Positions 26,430 to 37,229 of a DNA stretch of 64,000 nucleotides are shown here, piece by piece. The notes under the pieces are model-generated. The model ran no database searches and was not told the DNA's origin. It saw only the letters and a list, made by a program, of their open reading frames with translations. The stretch is from Sycobia sp. Sy_11 (Eukaryota; Arthropoda; Insecta; Hymenoptera; Epichrysomallidae). Position 1 is the stretch's first letter. The number at the start of each line of letters is the position of its first letter. The position numbers and the translations under genes are program-made. Location: positions 2,530,501-2,594,500 of the forward strand of contig JACCIC010000037.1 of NCBI GenBank assembly GCA_018907035.1, written 5' to 3'.

Positions 26430-27519
26430 TTCCCAAAACGGTCGAACCTTGTATGTAAATTTCTGCTGAACTTTTTGATTAGTTGATCGTGATAGCAGAT
26501 TTGAAAATATGGAATTTCATTTTGGGACGACGTTTGAACGATAATTTATGTGCAAAAGCAAATCAATATCTACTATTTTCAGAGGAAAAACTCACCGGCC
26601 ATAACTTTAACAGAGAATCGAAATAGTCAGAACCTCGTATATAATTTGATTTCGAGGAGTTTATTTTGCTTGCGCATAGCGTTATTACTGGAGGGAGTAG
26701 GAAGTTGAAGAATCGTTCGATTAAAGTAATTTTATAATTATTATAGTCATGCTTCGAAGGGTATAATATAAAGTCGAAGGTAACGAAATCGTCGTCTTTA
26801 ATTATCTTTCCCAGATCGAAAGTTAGCGATCAGCAATTATTATTATTTTCTTTGCTCGTACGTATATATAAAGATTATATGACTCAAGTATGAATTTTGC
26901 ATTCTTCTATCTTCAGATACAAGAATTAAAGAGTCGCATTCAATGGGTACAAGAATTCTTTGAATGTTTTTTAATCTCATATATTAACTTGTAACGTAAG
27001 AAAATTCTTAGGTAGCAGTTAAAATAAAACACAGCTGTAACGATTCTTTAATGAATTAAGGATATAAATAATAAGTAAATTAAGTCCATTAATTAGTTTA
27101 GTTATTTAAATTTATTATAATAAACCTTCAAATATTTAAAGTGGACTTTTATTTATTGTTTGAATTTATTTACAAGTGGTCTTTCTTCAAAGTGAACTCA
27201 TTTTTATTTATAATAATTAATTATAAAATATATAAAGAAACAATGTTACTATAAAATAAACCCAATTAAATCATGCGTAAAAGGGTCAATTGTATCCTTG
27301 ATAAATATATATAAGAACTTTGAGCACGACACGTCTATCACTATAGATTAGGTAACTATTTACTTATGACGCAAATAATATCTCTAGTCATTTTTATTAT
27401 AGAAAAAAACTTGAACAATTATGTATTAAGTTTCCTTGAAATTATGTCTTTCTATTGGTATTTCAGCTGTAGGTTATTGCAAATATCGTACAAGTATTTC
27501 CAGAAATCGAGACTTCACA
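26430..27519. other. AT-rich unique sequence flanking the mariner insertion
   Basis: No gene was seen. Around 27140-27220, three imperfect AAGTGGACT-like words recur at short spacing, which may be a decayed tandem. Confidence 0.45.
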
Positions 27520-27521
27520 TA

Positions 27522-27597
27522 CGAGATGTTCAAAAAGTAACGAGAATTGTTCAATTTCGCTGATTTGGAGAGTCCGCCTGTATAAACATTTTTTTAT
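27522..27597 (+). repeat. Left terminal inverted repeat of mariner
   Basis: Complementary to 28338-28413 with only a handful of mismatches, plus a 2-bp length difference close to the outer end (GATGTTC here against GGTGTGTTC in the other end). Confidence 0.9.
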
Positions 27598-27718
27598 TAT
27601 GTTGATACGCATGTCCCTGAATACACTTTTTAGCAATATTCATTGCTTACTTTTTAAGTTGCAGTCGCTACAGTTAGACGTGTTTTTTGAACTCGTCAAT
27701 TTTCGTTTGTGAAAAACA

Positions 27719-28333
27719 ACGGAGCAAAGAATTTGTATTCAATTTTACGTAAAAAATGAAATAAAGTGTAGTAAAGTTTATAAAATGTTAACAAAGGCAT
27801 ATGGTGAGTCTGCTATGAGTAAAGCAAGGATTTACGAGTGGTATAAGCGTTTTCAAGATGGCCGCGAAAACGCTGAAGATGACGAACGACTCGAACGCCC
27901 AAGCACATCAACAACCGTGGAAAACGTGAAAAAAGCGAAAGAAATGGTTATGAACGATCGTCGAATCACAATCAGACAAGTCACTGATGATGTTGGCATA
28001 TCAGTTGGCTCATGCCATGGAAATTTTTCGGATGTTTTGGATACGAAAAATGTGGCAGCAAAATTGGTCCCCAAATTGTTGAATTTCAAACAAAAACAGC
28101 GGTGAATGGAAGTTGCTCAGGAGTCACTAAATGAAGTTAATAACGATGCAAAACTACCAAAACGTGTTATAACAGGTGACGAAACATGGGTTTACGGATA
28201 TGATGTCGAAACTAAGACTCAATTGTCCTAGTGGAAGCATTCTGGATCGCCAAAACTGAAAAAGCCTCGACAAACGAAAATCGTCAAGCTCAAAAAACAC
28301 GTTGAACGTTAGCGACTGCTACTTAAAAAGTAA
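27719..28333 (+). pseudogene. Mariner transposase remnant (DNA-binding half plus first catalytic motif)
   Basis: One continuous frame relates to mariner transposases (a DDE/D-type, cut-and-paste enzyme that binds the terminal repeats). The likely ancestral start at 27719 is now ACG; the frame then reads EQRICIQFYVKNEIKC and continues through the first present-day ATG (27785) into GESAMSKARIYEWYKRFQDG, the helix-turn-helix region typical of the family. A TGA at 28103 interrupts it. The same frame resumes with KRVITGDETWVYGYD, which carries the first catalytic aspartate (TGDE), then QLS-stop-WKHSGSPK with a TAG at 28229. A further TAG (28310) and TAA (28331) follow. The HDN and SPD motifs with the second and third catalytic aspartates are absent because of the internal deletion. 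Product: none functional. Confidence 0.92.
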
Positions 28334-28337
28334 TATA

Positions 28338-28413
28338 AAAAAAATTTTTATACAGGCGGACTCTCCAAAACCGCGAAATTTAAAAATTCTCGTTACTTTT
28401 TGAACACACCTTG
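28338..28413 (-). repeat. Right terminal inverted repeat of mariner
   Basis: The inverted partner of 27522-27597. The outer end reads CAAGGTGTGTTC on the minus strand, next to the TA duplication at 28414-28415. Confidence 0.9.
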
Positions 28414-28569
28414 TATTTATGAGGTATAAAGGATTCGTTAAGTATTGTGATATAATAGAAAAGTTACCTTATTTGAGTTGCACATTCATCTTTAATAACA
28501 ATAATAAATTCGAGAAAATACAGAAGATTATAATTGACAATCATCATACTGACATTTGAAAAATAATAA

Positions 28570-29260
28570 CAGAGGCCTTCAATATGTGTTGTGATTGAAG
28601 AAGGAATCCATAGGATCGTTTTGAGAATGAAATGTATCACCAATGGGCAATCGTATTGAAAGATCTCAATTTTTTTCAAGATGATCACAGTGTAGCGATC
28701 GTAATAAGATATTTGCTCACGTAGATAATGACCTTATACTTGTCGAGATAATTATTACAGGTGACAAAACATGATGATTTTTTATCATCACGCTGATATT
28801 GTCTTATAATCTAGCGAATGGCGCGCTGAAAATGTGCCAATATCGAGAAAATCCCATGCCTAAGAGTTTTTTGAGCATCGTCGACGAGTTATCCATAAAT
28901 TTTATTTTAAAGGACCAATTGTTCAACAAGGTATAATACCTGGTTGCTTAGATGGATTTACCAAGAAATACATCGTAGAGAATCAATTTTATAATTTAGC
29001 AAACTCATGGAAGGTTCGCCATAACAATGCACCGTCTTATTGGATGCTGGCCACGACTAAATTTCTGTCGAAGCCGCGAAATAAAAATCATCATTGACCG
29101 ATCTAACGCACATTAATTGTTTCTGTTTTGAAAACACAAATATGTACTATAGGATCTACGCCGAGCTATTAGCCGATTATAGCCGTGGACTGAATTTGGC
29201 TGAAGAAATTAAAGGACATCATTAGCGACGTTTATAAGCAATGTCTGAAAAATTTAATTA
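28570..29260 (+). pseudogene. Second, older mariner-family transposase remnant
   Basis: Decayed coding sequence with frameshifts and many stops, but the family motifs appear in order on the plus strand. They are a helix-turn-helix-like stretch (RPSICVVIEEGIHRIVLRM, about 28573-28632), IITGDKT (about 28750-28771, first catalytic motif), SSEWRAENVP (about 28809-28840), RRVIHKFYFKGPIVQQG (about 28881-28933), RHNNAPSYW (about 29017-29043, in place of HDNAPSH) and SY-stop-PIIAVD (about 29164-29190, in place of YSPDLAP.D). The second and third catalytic aspartates are therefore replaced by Asn and Ile, and the distance between them exceeds the usual 34 residues. No terminal repeats were found. Its sequence differs enough from the 27522 copy to be a separate lineage. 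Confidence 0.75.
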
Positions 29261-29264
29261 ACTA

Positions 29265-29955
29265 CAAGTTTAATTTGCATTAGCTCAAATATATAACCTT
29301 TATATATGAAAATATTATTTTTACCTGATCGTTTATTGAAAGAAATTAGTCATTATGCAGCTGCTAAAGGAATTTCGTTGCTTAGCCATGCTAATGTTTA
29401 TTATTATTACCATTTTCTCGTGAAATATAAAAGGTTATAAGATGCTGTTAATCATTAGAAATAAGGATTAAGTTTAAAAAACTGCAAATTTCGGTGTTGA
29501 TAGGTTTTTGACAACTTGGAGGTATTCATGTATTAAAATTCAAGCGCCTAATACTCTTCGATTGCGATCGCTACCCAATATTTCTTCGATATAGACGATT
29601 GAAATCCGAAAGATACCCCGCGAAACACAATTAAAGGATCTTTGCCCCTGGGCAGCGATCGCTATATATAATGTCGGGTACAATTGAAGCGTCGTGAATA
29701 ATCGGTGACCCAAAGGTGCATATCGATTCACTGTATAGTTGGAATGGCGACAAAAGCCATCCCCGCCCCTCCGCTCCGCCTTCATTGTCGAATATAGCTG
29801 CAAAATTAATTCGCTGGGCAATTCGCGCACCGTCGCACTCAGGCCGCTTTTCTAGGTATGACCTACAACCTGGCGGGGCAAATCGCAAGGGCGGGCCGAA
29901 AGTGTTATTGATCGATCGATCGGACCTCCGTTTCGCGATGACGAAACACAGAGAA
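29265..29955. other. Unique sequence, no gene seen
   Basis: AT-rich to about 29540, then higher GC to 29930 with a GATCGATCGATC run near 29910-29922. No gene was recognised. Confidence 0.45.

Positions 29956-29959
<4 letters not shown>

Positions 29960-30009
<50 letters not shown>
29960..30009. repeat. (GA)n microsatellite, about 25 copies
   Basis: A pure GA tract followed by GTGAGTGAG. Confidence 0.95.
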
Positions 30010-30012
<3 letters not shown>

Positions 30013-30405
30013 GTGAGAAAAAGTTGCAGACCTAACGAAATAGCTTTTATGTATTGGATAGTAGCGAAGAACAGTCAAAGCGAAAAGTGCGGTTCCGATA
30101 TTAATGTACCGATTCTTTTCCTTTTCTTGAAACAGTTGGTCAATCATTGATCGTACATATATTGATCTCGATCAGCGAGAGGTTCCAATTTGTTTCTCGA
30201 AATCGAGAAAGAGGCCTTAATTTTGATTGAAGAATATGGTATCCGATATTGTCGTATCATGTCGAAAGTGGTCGTAAATAAGTCCATAAATAACTCCGTA
30301 AGTAAGAGACCACCTCAGCGTAGGTCTATTGGGCTCTCTCATGTTTTGATATACACGTACACTAACTATATAAAAGCCTTCATTAGCGGATACTTTTTCA
30401 ATTGC

Positions 30406-30408
<3 letters not shown>

Positions 30409-30453
<45 letters not shown>
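30409..30453. repeat. (GA)n microsatellite, about 22 copies
   Basis: A pure GA tract followed by AAAGAGA. Confidence 0.95.
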
Positions 30454-30459
<6 letters not shown>

Positions 30460-30885
30460 CACCATATATACGGTCTAATTCGGTTTGCTGAACGATTGGA
30501 ATTCCTTCTCTATTACTCTGATTCTCGCGAAGCCATGAATATAGAAATCGATTTGGATTTTAAATGAACATCGAGAAGCCGCGAGCGCGTTTCTTCATAT
30601 ACGTATGTTTCCATTATTATTTCAAAGCATTTCGTCAAGAGCGTGCACCGATTATTCCCTGCTGCTATTTTTCAATTGGCCATTGGTCGTAGATATGTGT
30701 ATAACTTATATACATGCGCAACTCTGTACGTAATAAATTAAATATTAATCAGATTACTGGATGGGTTCTTAACGAGAGCGCGGCATTCCAATGCTATAAA
30801 CATTTGTATAAAAAATGTCGAAGAGATTGCGTTGAAAGAGAAAGAATCCGCAAAGCACAATAAAATTATGTAAATCTCTCTGTTG

Positions 30886-30893
<8 letters not shown>

Positions 30894-30939
<46 letters not shown>
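30894..30939. repeat. (AT)n microsatellite, about 23 copies
   Basis: A perfect alternating tract. Confidence 0.95.
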
Positions 30940-30942
<3 letters not shown>

Positions 30943-31421
30943 GTCATGTATGTCAAACGCTGGCGAGTGCAGTATAATAAGGTTCGTTGCCGCGAGCGAA
31001 AATATAAGCATGAATGCCAGGAGCCACATGCGCAGTTGCTCTATTGTATAATTTTTATAATGGTAAGCGATCGATATAATAATATTTTCTAATGCTTCTT
31101 ACCGTAGCTCAAAAAAATAGGAGAGAAAAAAAGAAATAGCTAATTGCCATATAATCCGCAGAACTATGTGCTCGCTCATACTGTCCGTTTTACGATCGAT
31201 TACGGAAGTCGGTAAAAATGAAATTGTAAAATCGCTTGTTGTCTGCACGCATATTACATGCTACATACGCGTGTGTTGGTACGTGGCGCTGCACACACAG
31301 CAACAATACGAATCCAGAATTGATTCCAATTATCGCATATACGATATGTATAAAACTGTTATTGCATTTACAATAGAAACTTTATTTGTGCTTGCTTTGC
31401 AACAACAGAAATTATAATTGT

Positions 31422-31476
<55 letters not shown>
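31422..31476. repeat. (CAA)n/(CAG) trinucleotide repeat
   Basis: About 18 triplets, mostly CAA with a few CAG at the 5' side. In the relevant frame this would read poly-Gln or poly-Asn, and opa/CAX repeats are common in insect coding exons. Here the CAA/CAG frame is preceded directly by a TAG (31420-31422) and the neighbouring frames show no other protein-like sequence, so I treat it as a simple repeat. Confidence 0.85.
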
Positions 31477-31582
31477 TTAGTCATTATATAAATGGAAAGG
31501 GTCAGTGTACATTTCAAAGAAGCCGCGAGGTCTATTTGCAAGGCATCAGGAAAAAATTAATTTCGCTTTCACTTTCATATTT

Positions 31583-31585
<3 letters not shown>

Positions 31586-31664
<79 letters not shown>

Positions 31665-31678
31665 TCTCTTTCACTCCC
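31586..31678. repeat. (CT)n microsatellite, about 36 copies with degenerate tail
   Basis: A 72-bp perfect CT tract (about 31586-31657), then TTTCTCTTTCTCTTTC-type hexamer units. Confidence 0.95.
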
Positions 31679-32013
31679 ACACAGGTACATAAGCACACGC
31701 GCGTGCGCATACAGACACTTATTGGGATTTACCTCGAACCCGCGATGTAATATATATATACGTCAATCGCGTTTTATGCGGCGAGAATAAACAAGCAATA
31801 TGTCAGCTCGCCCGCACCGTCGCCACCGCGCGGCATTAGATCAACCTCGAAGGTCGACCGCAGCAATATTATTCCCCACGAGTCACCGCGAAGTTGATTG
31901 CCTTTGACATTTGAAGTTTAGGCGTCGGTAATGGTGTTAAAAAAGTGCCCGCCATCAATTTCCGTCGCGATGGAAACGCGCGCGGATCGCGTAATTGTAC
32001 AAGAGGCTCTGTA

Positions 32014-32016
<3 letters not shown>

Positions 32017-32055
<39 letters not shown>
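32017..32055. repeat. (AT)n microsatellite, about 19 copies
   Basis: A perfect alternating tract. Confidence 0.93.
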
Positions 32056-32057
<2 letters not shown>

Positions 32058-32163
32058 CGCTCCGTGTACCACACAAATTATATAGATATTACGCGGATTT
32101 TCTTTATATATATATATAAGATAAGATGGCAGCAAATTCGAAAAAGTCTACTGACGATCCTAC

Positions 32164-32164
<1 letters not shown>

Positions 32165-32206
<42 letters not shown>
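32165..32206. repeat. (AT)n microsatellite, about 21 copies
   Basis: A perfect alternating tract, about 110 bp from the preceding one. Confidence 0.93.
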
Positions 32207-32208
<2 letters not shown>

Positions 32209-32286
32209 ATTTAGGGATATTTATACGTTTGTTTATCCAATCGACAGATATAAAGTGGATAAAATTATAGATATACAATAAGAACC

Positions 32287-32454
32287 AAATTTCTATTATG
32301 AAACAAGTATTTTCTTGTATTGTATTAGACTTTTTATATATTTACTTGATTGAAATAAACTTTTCTTAAATTGACCAAATATTTGTTTATTAACAAGAAT
32401 AATTTTCTTTCTAATACAATACAAGAACATATTTAATTGATAATAGAAAAATTC
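32287..32454. repeat. Imperfect inverted repeat (second foldback)
   Basis: Arms at 32287-32330 and 32410-32454 contain a perfect 18-nt complementary core (32312-32329 with 32410-32427: TTCTTGTATTGTATTAGA) and a second perfect 10-nt block further out (32290-32299 with 32440-32449: TTTCTATTAT). The roughly 80-nt centre is AT-rich and only partly complementary. The whole could fold into a long hairpin. It may be a small MITE-like element or a hairpin RNA; I see no definite target duplication. Confidence 0.75.
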
Positions 32455-32959
32455 GTTCAGCACACTTATCGAAAGCCTTCATTGCACTTGGGAGGATCAA
32501 TTAGACTTAGTACAAAAGTTTTTTATAGTAATGGGATATCGCCAGTTATTTTATTTACGATTATTACTATAACTAGGTTTATCAGTTAAAGAAAAGAACA
32601 CATCCTTTTTTGAGCAAATCGTCAGCACAAAAAATGAGAGGAAAGTCTAGCTATGACAAAAGAAATCAATGATACACTCCGTCAATATTCACAATACCTT
32701 TTTAAACATATACGGAGGGAGCTTTGAACTTTTTGGTATCTGTCCTTGTACGCCTGATTTCTTTAAGAAAAAAGAACGAGAATCGAAAATGCAAGTGCAG
32801 GAGTGGAATATTTGTTAAAAGTAAACTACACATGTGTTGCGCATGCTCTCTTCGTTCTTTCAGTCATTATATATATATAAGAGCTCTTTCCCTCTTAGAG
32901 AAGTAAAAAAAAATTACGGTTGCGAGTGCATTGTTTTCTACATATATGTATATAAGTAT

Positions 32960-33740
32960 AGTCTTGTCGCGCACCTGCGCCTACACCTCATCTCCTCCCG
33001 ATATGTAGGTGTATACACCTCTATACAAAGCGGATTCGCGGGCGGAACATCGCGGACAGCAGTAGCATTCGCGCGCACGCGCTCCTTCATCTACCGCCAA
33101 GGCCAGCGTTAAGCACCCCCCGGGGGGGGGGCTCTCTCCTCGGATATGAGGCTTTTATCGCGCGCCGCGCCAATGCGTGCTGTGTGCACCTATACACACA
33201 TCGCGAATCGACTCGTATCGGCCGTACATATAGGCATATAGATATGCGCATAAACGCTCGTACGGATAAGCCATTAGCCGTCACCTTGGCGGCGCTACTC
33301 CCGCTGCCGCCGCCGTCGCGCCGCCTCTTTTATTTCCCGCGCGCGTCCGCGACACGAGCGCGGCGCAGTCAATGGCCCTCGCCTGAGCTGAGGATGCACT
33401 TTTTACCGATACAATGGGCCAGCACCACTCGAGCGTGTGCGCGTCGGCAGGGGCGAGGGGGGGGGGCGAGGATCCGCCTCGGGTTCCGCCGAGAGTTATG
33501 CGTTTTTTGTCCACGCGCGCGCGCGCACACTCCACGCACGGCCAGCAGCTTCAGCGAGAAGCAGGAGAAGAAGGAAGGAAGGAAAGAGGTGGAGGTGAAA
33601 CCTTGGCGTGGACATTTTTTCTTGTTTTTTTTTTTACGGGGATTTCTGCCGGCATACCGTGTGTACACATTCGTATATATATACAACATTTGATCTTAAT
33701 AACGAGGCGTGCGCGCGCCCTCACGCGGTTTTCCGCTCGG
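32960..33740. other. CpG-rich block
   Basis: GC-rich sequence with CGCGCG runs (33510-33527) and C/G homopolymer runs (C6G9 near 33115-33130, G9 near 33457). Stop-poor frames on both strands encode Arg/Pro/Ser-rich low-complexity sequence. It may be a promoter-type island; no gene was identified. Confidence 0.45.
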
Positions 33741-33812
33741 TGGAGCGGGTGATTATTCATCATCTGCTGCGCAAGCTCCTGCACCATATATACACACAGA
33801 CGCACAGACATT

Positions 33813-33815
<3 letters not shown>

Positions 33816-33863
<48 letters not shown>
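33816..33863. repeat. (AT)n microsatellite, about 24 copies
   Basis: A perfect alternating tract. Confidence 0.95.
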
Positions 33864-33866
<3 letters not shown>

Positions 33867-33869
33867 ATT

Positions 33870-36330
33870 TCGAGATCCCTGACGATTAAAATCTTGTTCG
33901 TTGTGATTGACGATGTGTTCGGTCGAGAAATACAATTAGGAGGATAAGTTGTCGAAGGATGAGTGGTAAAGGTATCGATGCGAGAGTATATTGTTAGATA
34001 TCTGTAAGGAGCACCTTTGATGAAAGAGCCTTGGTAGTGTGATAACGTATATGACAATTTGTCAATGCATAAATCTACATTTTATCTCTTAAGTTAAAAT
34101 TAGAATTTCGTGGATTTATCTAAACTAATATTGAACTAAACGAAGTTTGAATAATGATCTATTTTTTTATATAATCCATTCAGAAGATAATACAGCTTCA
34201 AAAAAATCTAGAAAAGCACTCCCGGACTCTAATTATATCCATTATATATTTTTGGGTCGTGAACTCAAACTCTGGATTCGGTTAACATCATCGCGTCAGT
34301 ATATTTTATAATCTCCAAAATAGAATTATAAATCCAATAAATACTGAATCTATTGGCCATTCAAGCCTAACAATTCCAGAAAAATATAAATCTTGAGCCT
34401 ATCATATTCCCAAGGCGAAATGACAGAAATCCCGAATCCACTAAAAGTACATTATTGTCAACGTATAACAATAAGATGTATAATGGCTTACTAGACTCAT
34501 TGTATGCATGTATGAAATTTGCCACATATAGACAAACCCACCTCTACAAAGCTATACGCTACGTATGTTAAGAACACCTGCGAATGTGCTGTCTCACATT
34601 GATGTAAACCCATGCTGAGAATCATATTTCTGATGTTATTAAATTATATCGTGTATTTGCCATGACAGTAAAAATCATGTTATCAAAGGGGTTTGTACTG
34701 TCGGACAATGAAATAAACTCATTCGCGAGCGTCAACATATATTATACTCCAGAATAGATTAATGGTGTTTGACTGAATTGTGGTTTTGAACTATTATGGT
34801 TTTGGAGTGCCTTCATGAAGATTTCACTCGTAAGAGTTTGTATATGTAAAGCCATTTGTTACTGGGTAACAATTCTGGAGGAAGAAGATTATTAAACATT
34901 ATCAATTTAATTTGAATACACTGCATTGCAATACTTGAACACGTGCGAGTTTATTCCTATGGAGACTCTACCACCTTATGTAATTGTAGCCTTTCTATAT
35001 TATGAGGGTAATGGGATGAACTGGCCAATGAATAAAAGATTTGTTTAGTTTTGATCCTATCTTATAAATTATGAAATATCCTGATTCGATACGCTTCAAT
35101 GAACCCCAAACTTCGACAGAGAGACCGAAAAAAATTTCATAGGCATAAACAGACACCAGATTAAATATTATCGCTCTTTTCGAGATAAATGTTAATAAAT
35201 ATTTATTTTTAAGAAGGTATTGTTTTAACCTATTTGAATATGTATTCGGCTGTGAAAAACGAGAGATTTGAGAAACATAATCGCTGTCTTTTATAGGATC
35301 ATTGCTTATTGGGCATAAAATTCGCAAATAGAGGTAGCGAACCGTATATCATGTTTTTACGATGTATCGTTTATTTATTACCTTTAATCGTTTTACCTCC
35401 TGTTTCAAGTTATTATTGTACCGGAATGTTTCGATCATTTTTTTTAAAGGCCAAACGTACAATATTATATAGTGTCGGAGAAACTCTATTTAACCAATTA
35501 ATATTCTATTATTTTAAGAAAAACACTTCTATATGTAGATAATGGGCGTCTCGCAGCGATCCAATGCCATCGGTACAAAGAGAAGCGATTCAGGATTTAA
35601 TGCGATATAAAAATATGATGGTTTATTGCGTGCAATTTAGTCGCTCGATTTATTCGACGGCGTGAGCGCGCCGCATTAATAATATACACCAGTTCCGGTA
35701 TAGGGAAAAAATTCCAAAGAGAGAGGAGCACGAATGATTGTACAGAAAATTATGGCATGGCGAAATGAAAAAAAAATGCGGAAAATAATTTTTATAACCA
35801 ACTCCGAGGAGGGAAGGTAAGAGAGGGAGAGAGGGAGAGAGAAAGACAGAGACGTGTTGGTTTAAATAATTCATAGGAATTCTTTCCCACAGCGAGTACA
35901 ATTCAATACACGTTATTAGTACGTTCGAAAGAATAATTCTGTGCGACAATGATACAACCGTCACTTTCGTCCATATATCATTATAATTTCTAGAACTTGA
36001 AACGGTCATACTGCTAAGAGATAACAAACATATGCGGGGCTCTCATCAATCTAAAGTCATTTGGTGAAATGCTACCCAGAATTCATTAATAAGTATGCTG
36101 TGCAATGCCAAAGAAATTCTTTCACACGTGAGCTTTCAGTTTTCAGTGCAGCACACACACACACACAGAGATAGAGAAAGAGGGAGAGAGTGAGAGAGAG
36201 AGAGAGGGAGATACAACATTCGCGATTATTAACTGCAGACGTATGTAAAAAAAGAGCATACGATAATTAATCTAACAATGACCTTATGCAGCTGTCATCC
36301 ATGTGCAATTACAGCAAGGATTCTTCTCTT
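33870..36330. other. AT-rich unique sequence, possibly containing decayed coding sequence
   Basis: From about 34350 to 35030 the plus strand has fewer stops than I would expect for this base composition, with several 25-65-codon open stretches in compatible frames. I recognise no family. The minus strand has a 110-codon frame at 34995-35327, also unrecognised. GA-rich interrupted tracts lie at 35820-35850 and 36160-36210. Confidence 0.3.
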
Positions 36331-36335
36331 GGTAT

Positions 36336-36339
<4 letters not shown>

Positions 36340-36380
<41 letters not shown>
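36340..36380. repeat. (AT)n microsatellite, about 20 copies
   Basis: A perfect alternating tract ending in ACATACATATG. Confidence 0.94.
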
Positions 36381-36385
<5 letters not shown>

Positions 36386-36399
36386 CATATGTAGAATAC

Positions 36400-37165
36400 G
36401 CGAGCGATTTACAAGAGCGAGTTATAAGCCGCCCCCGGGGGTCGTTTCATACATCGGTCTTTTTCGCACACATAGAGAGTCCGCGGCGGCGACTTTAATC
36501 AGAGGGACAAAGAGGAGAACGACCCCGCGACGGAGAGTTTAACGATCGCGCCACGCCCCCCCCCCTTTACCTTGCCATGCTACTGGCTCTGGCGCAGATC
36601 CGCGTGCGGGCGCGCGCAGGAGACTTCGATGCCCGTTGCCGGCGACGGAGCGCTTAAGGGAACTATATTTGTACTTAAGGGAATAATCGATTGAATAGAG
36701 TTTTATCAAGTCAAGAGAATAAAAGAACGTGGATGAGACATCTGATCTTGTTTTTTTTTCTTCTGATAGGCATTACGGGTACGATTTGTATTATAGTCGG
36801 TGTATTTTGATTTGTACACAGCCCACTTGTGAAATATTTCCAAGTCTCGTTAGAAAATTGGTCTAACCATATTTCCGAAGCTCCTTATTACAAGATGTGG
36901 TTCATCTTTTCTTAATATGAAAACCGTCGAACTTTCAGAATCGCTCCAACCACGAAGATGTACGTGGCCGCGTGTGTCCGTCTGTGTATAGAAAAAATAA
37001 ACCAGTCGCCCGGTTCTGTTGACTCGCCGCCGTATACGAGACGAAAAAGGATGGCGTGCGTGTGCGCGCCCGATTAAAAGGCCTTGAAAATATATCTTTC
37101 ACCGACGACGCCCAAAACTCAGGTCGTCTATATATTATACACCGTAAAATTCGGAAAAAATTCTA
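36400..37165. other. Mixed unique sequence with short CpG-rich patch
   Basis: 36420-36660 is CpG-rich, with a CCCCCGGGGG-type palindrome near 36433 and a C9-10 run near 36556. The rest is unstructured. No gene was seen. Confidence 0.45.
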
Positions 37166-37166
37166 C

Positions 37167-37171
<5 letters not shown>

Positions 37172-37225
<54 letters not shown>
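37172..37225. repeat. (AT)n microsatellite, about 27 copies
   Basis: A perfect alternating tract. Confidence 0.95.
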
Positions 37226-37227
<2 letters not shown>

Positions 37228-37229
37228 GA

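Larger units (their letters stand above)
27522..28413 (+). mobile_element. Mariner-family DNA transposon, internally deleted copy
   Basis: About 892 bp bounded by TA dinucleotides (27520-27521 and 28414-28415), the target duplication of Tc1/mariner elements. Terminal inverted repeats of about 75 bp share GTTCAAAAAGTAACGAGAAT and GGAGAGTCCGCCTGTATAAA words. Inside is one plus-strand transposase frame covering the DNA-binding half and the first catalytic motif. The catalytic centre is missing, and intact mariners of this type are about 1.3 kb, so roughly 400 bp seem lost (an inference from family size). The copy cannot encode active transposase. Its ends look well preserved, so it might be mobilised in trans. 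Confidence 0.93.
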
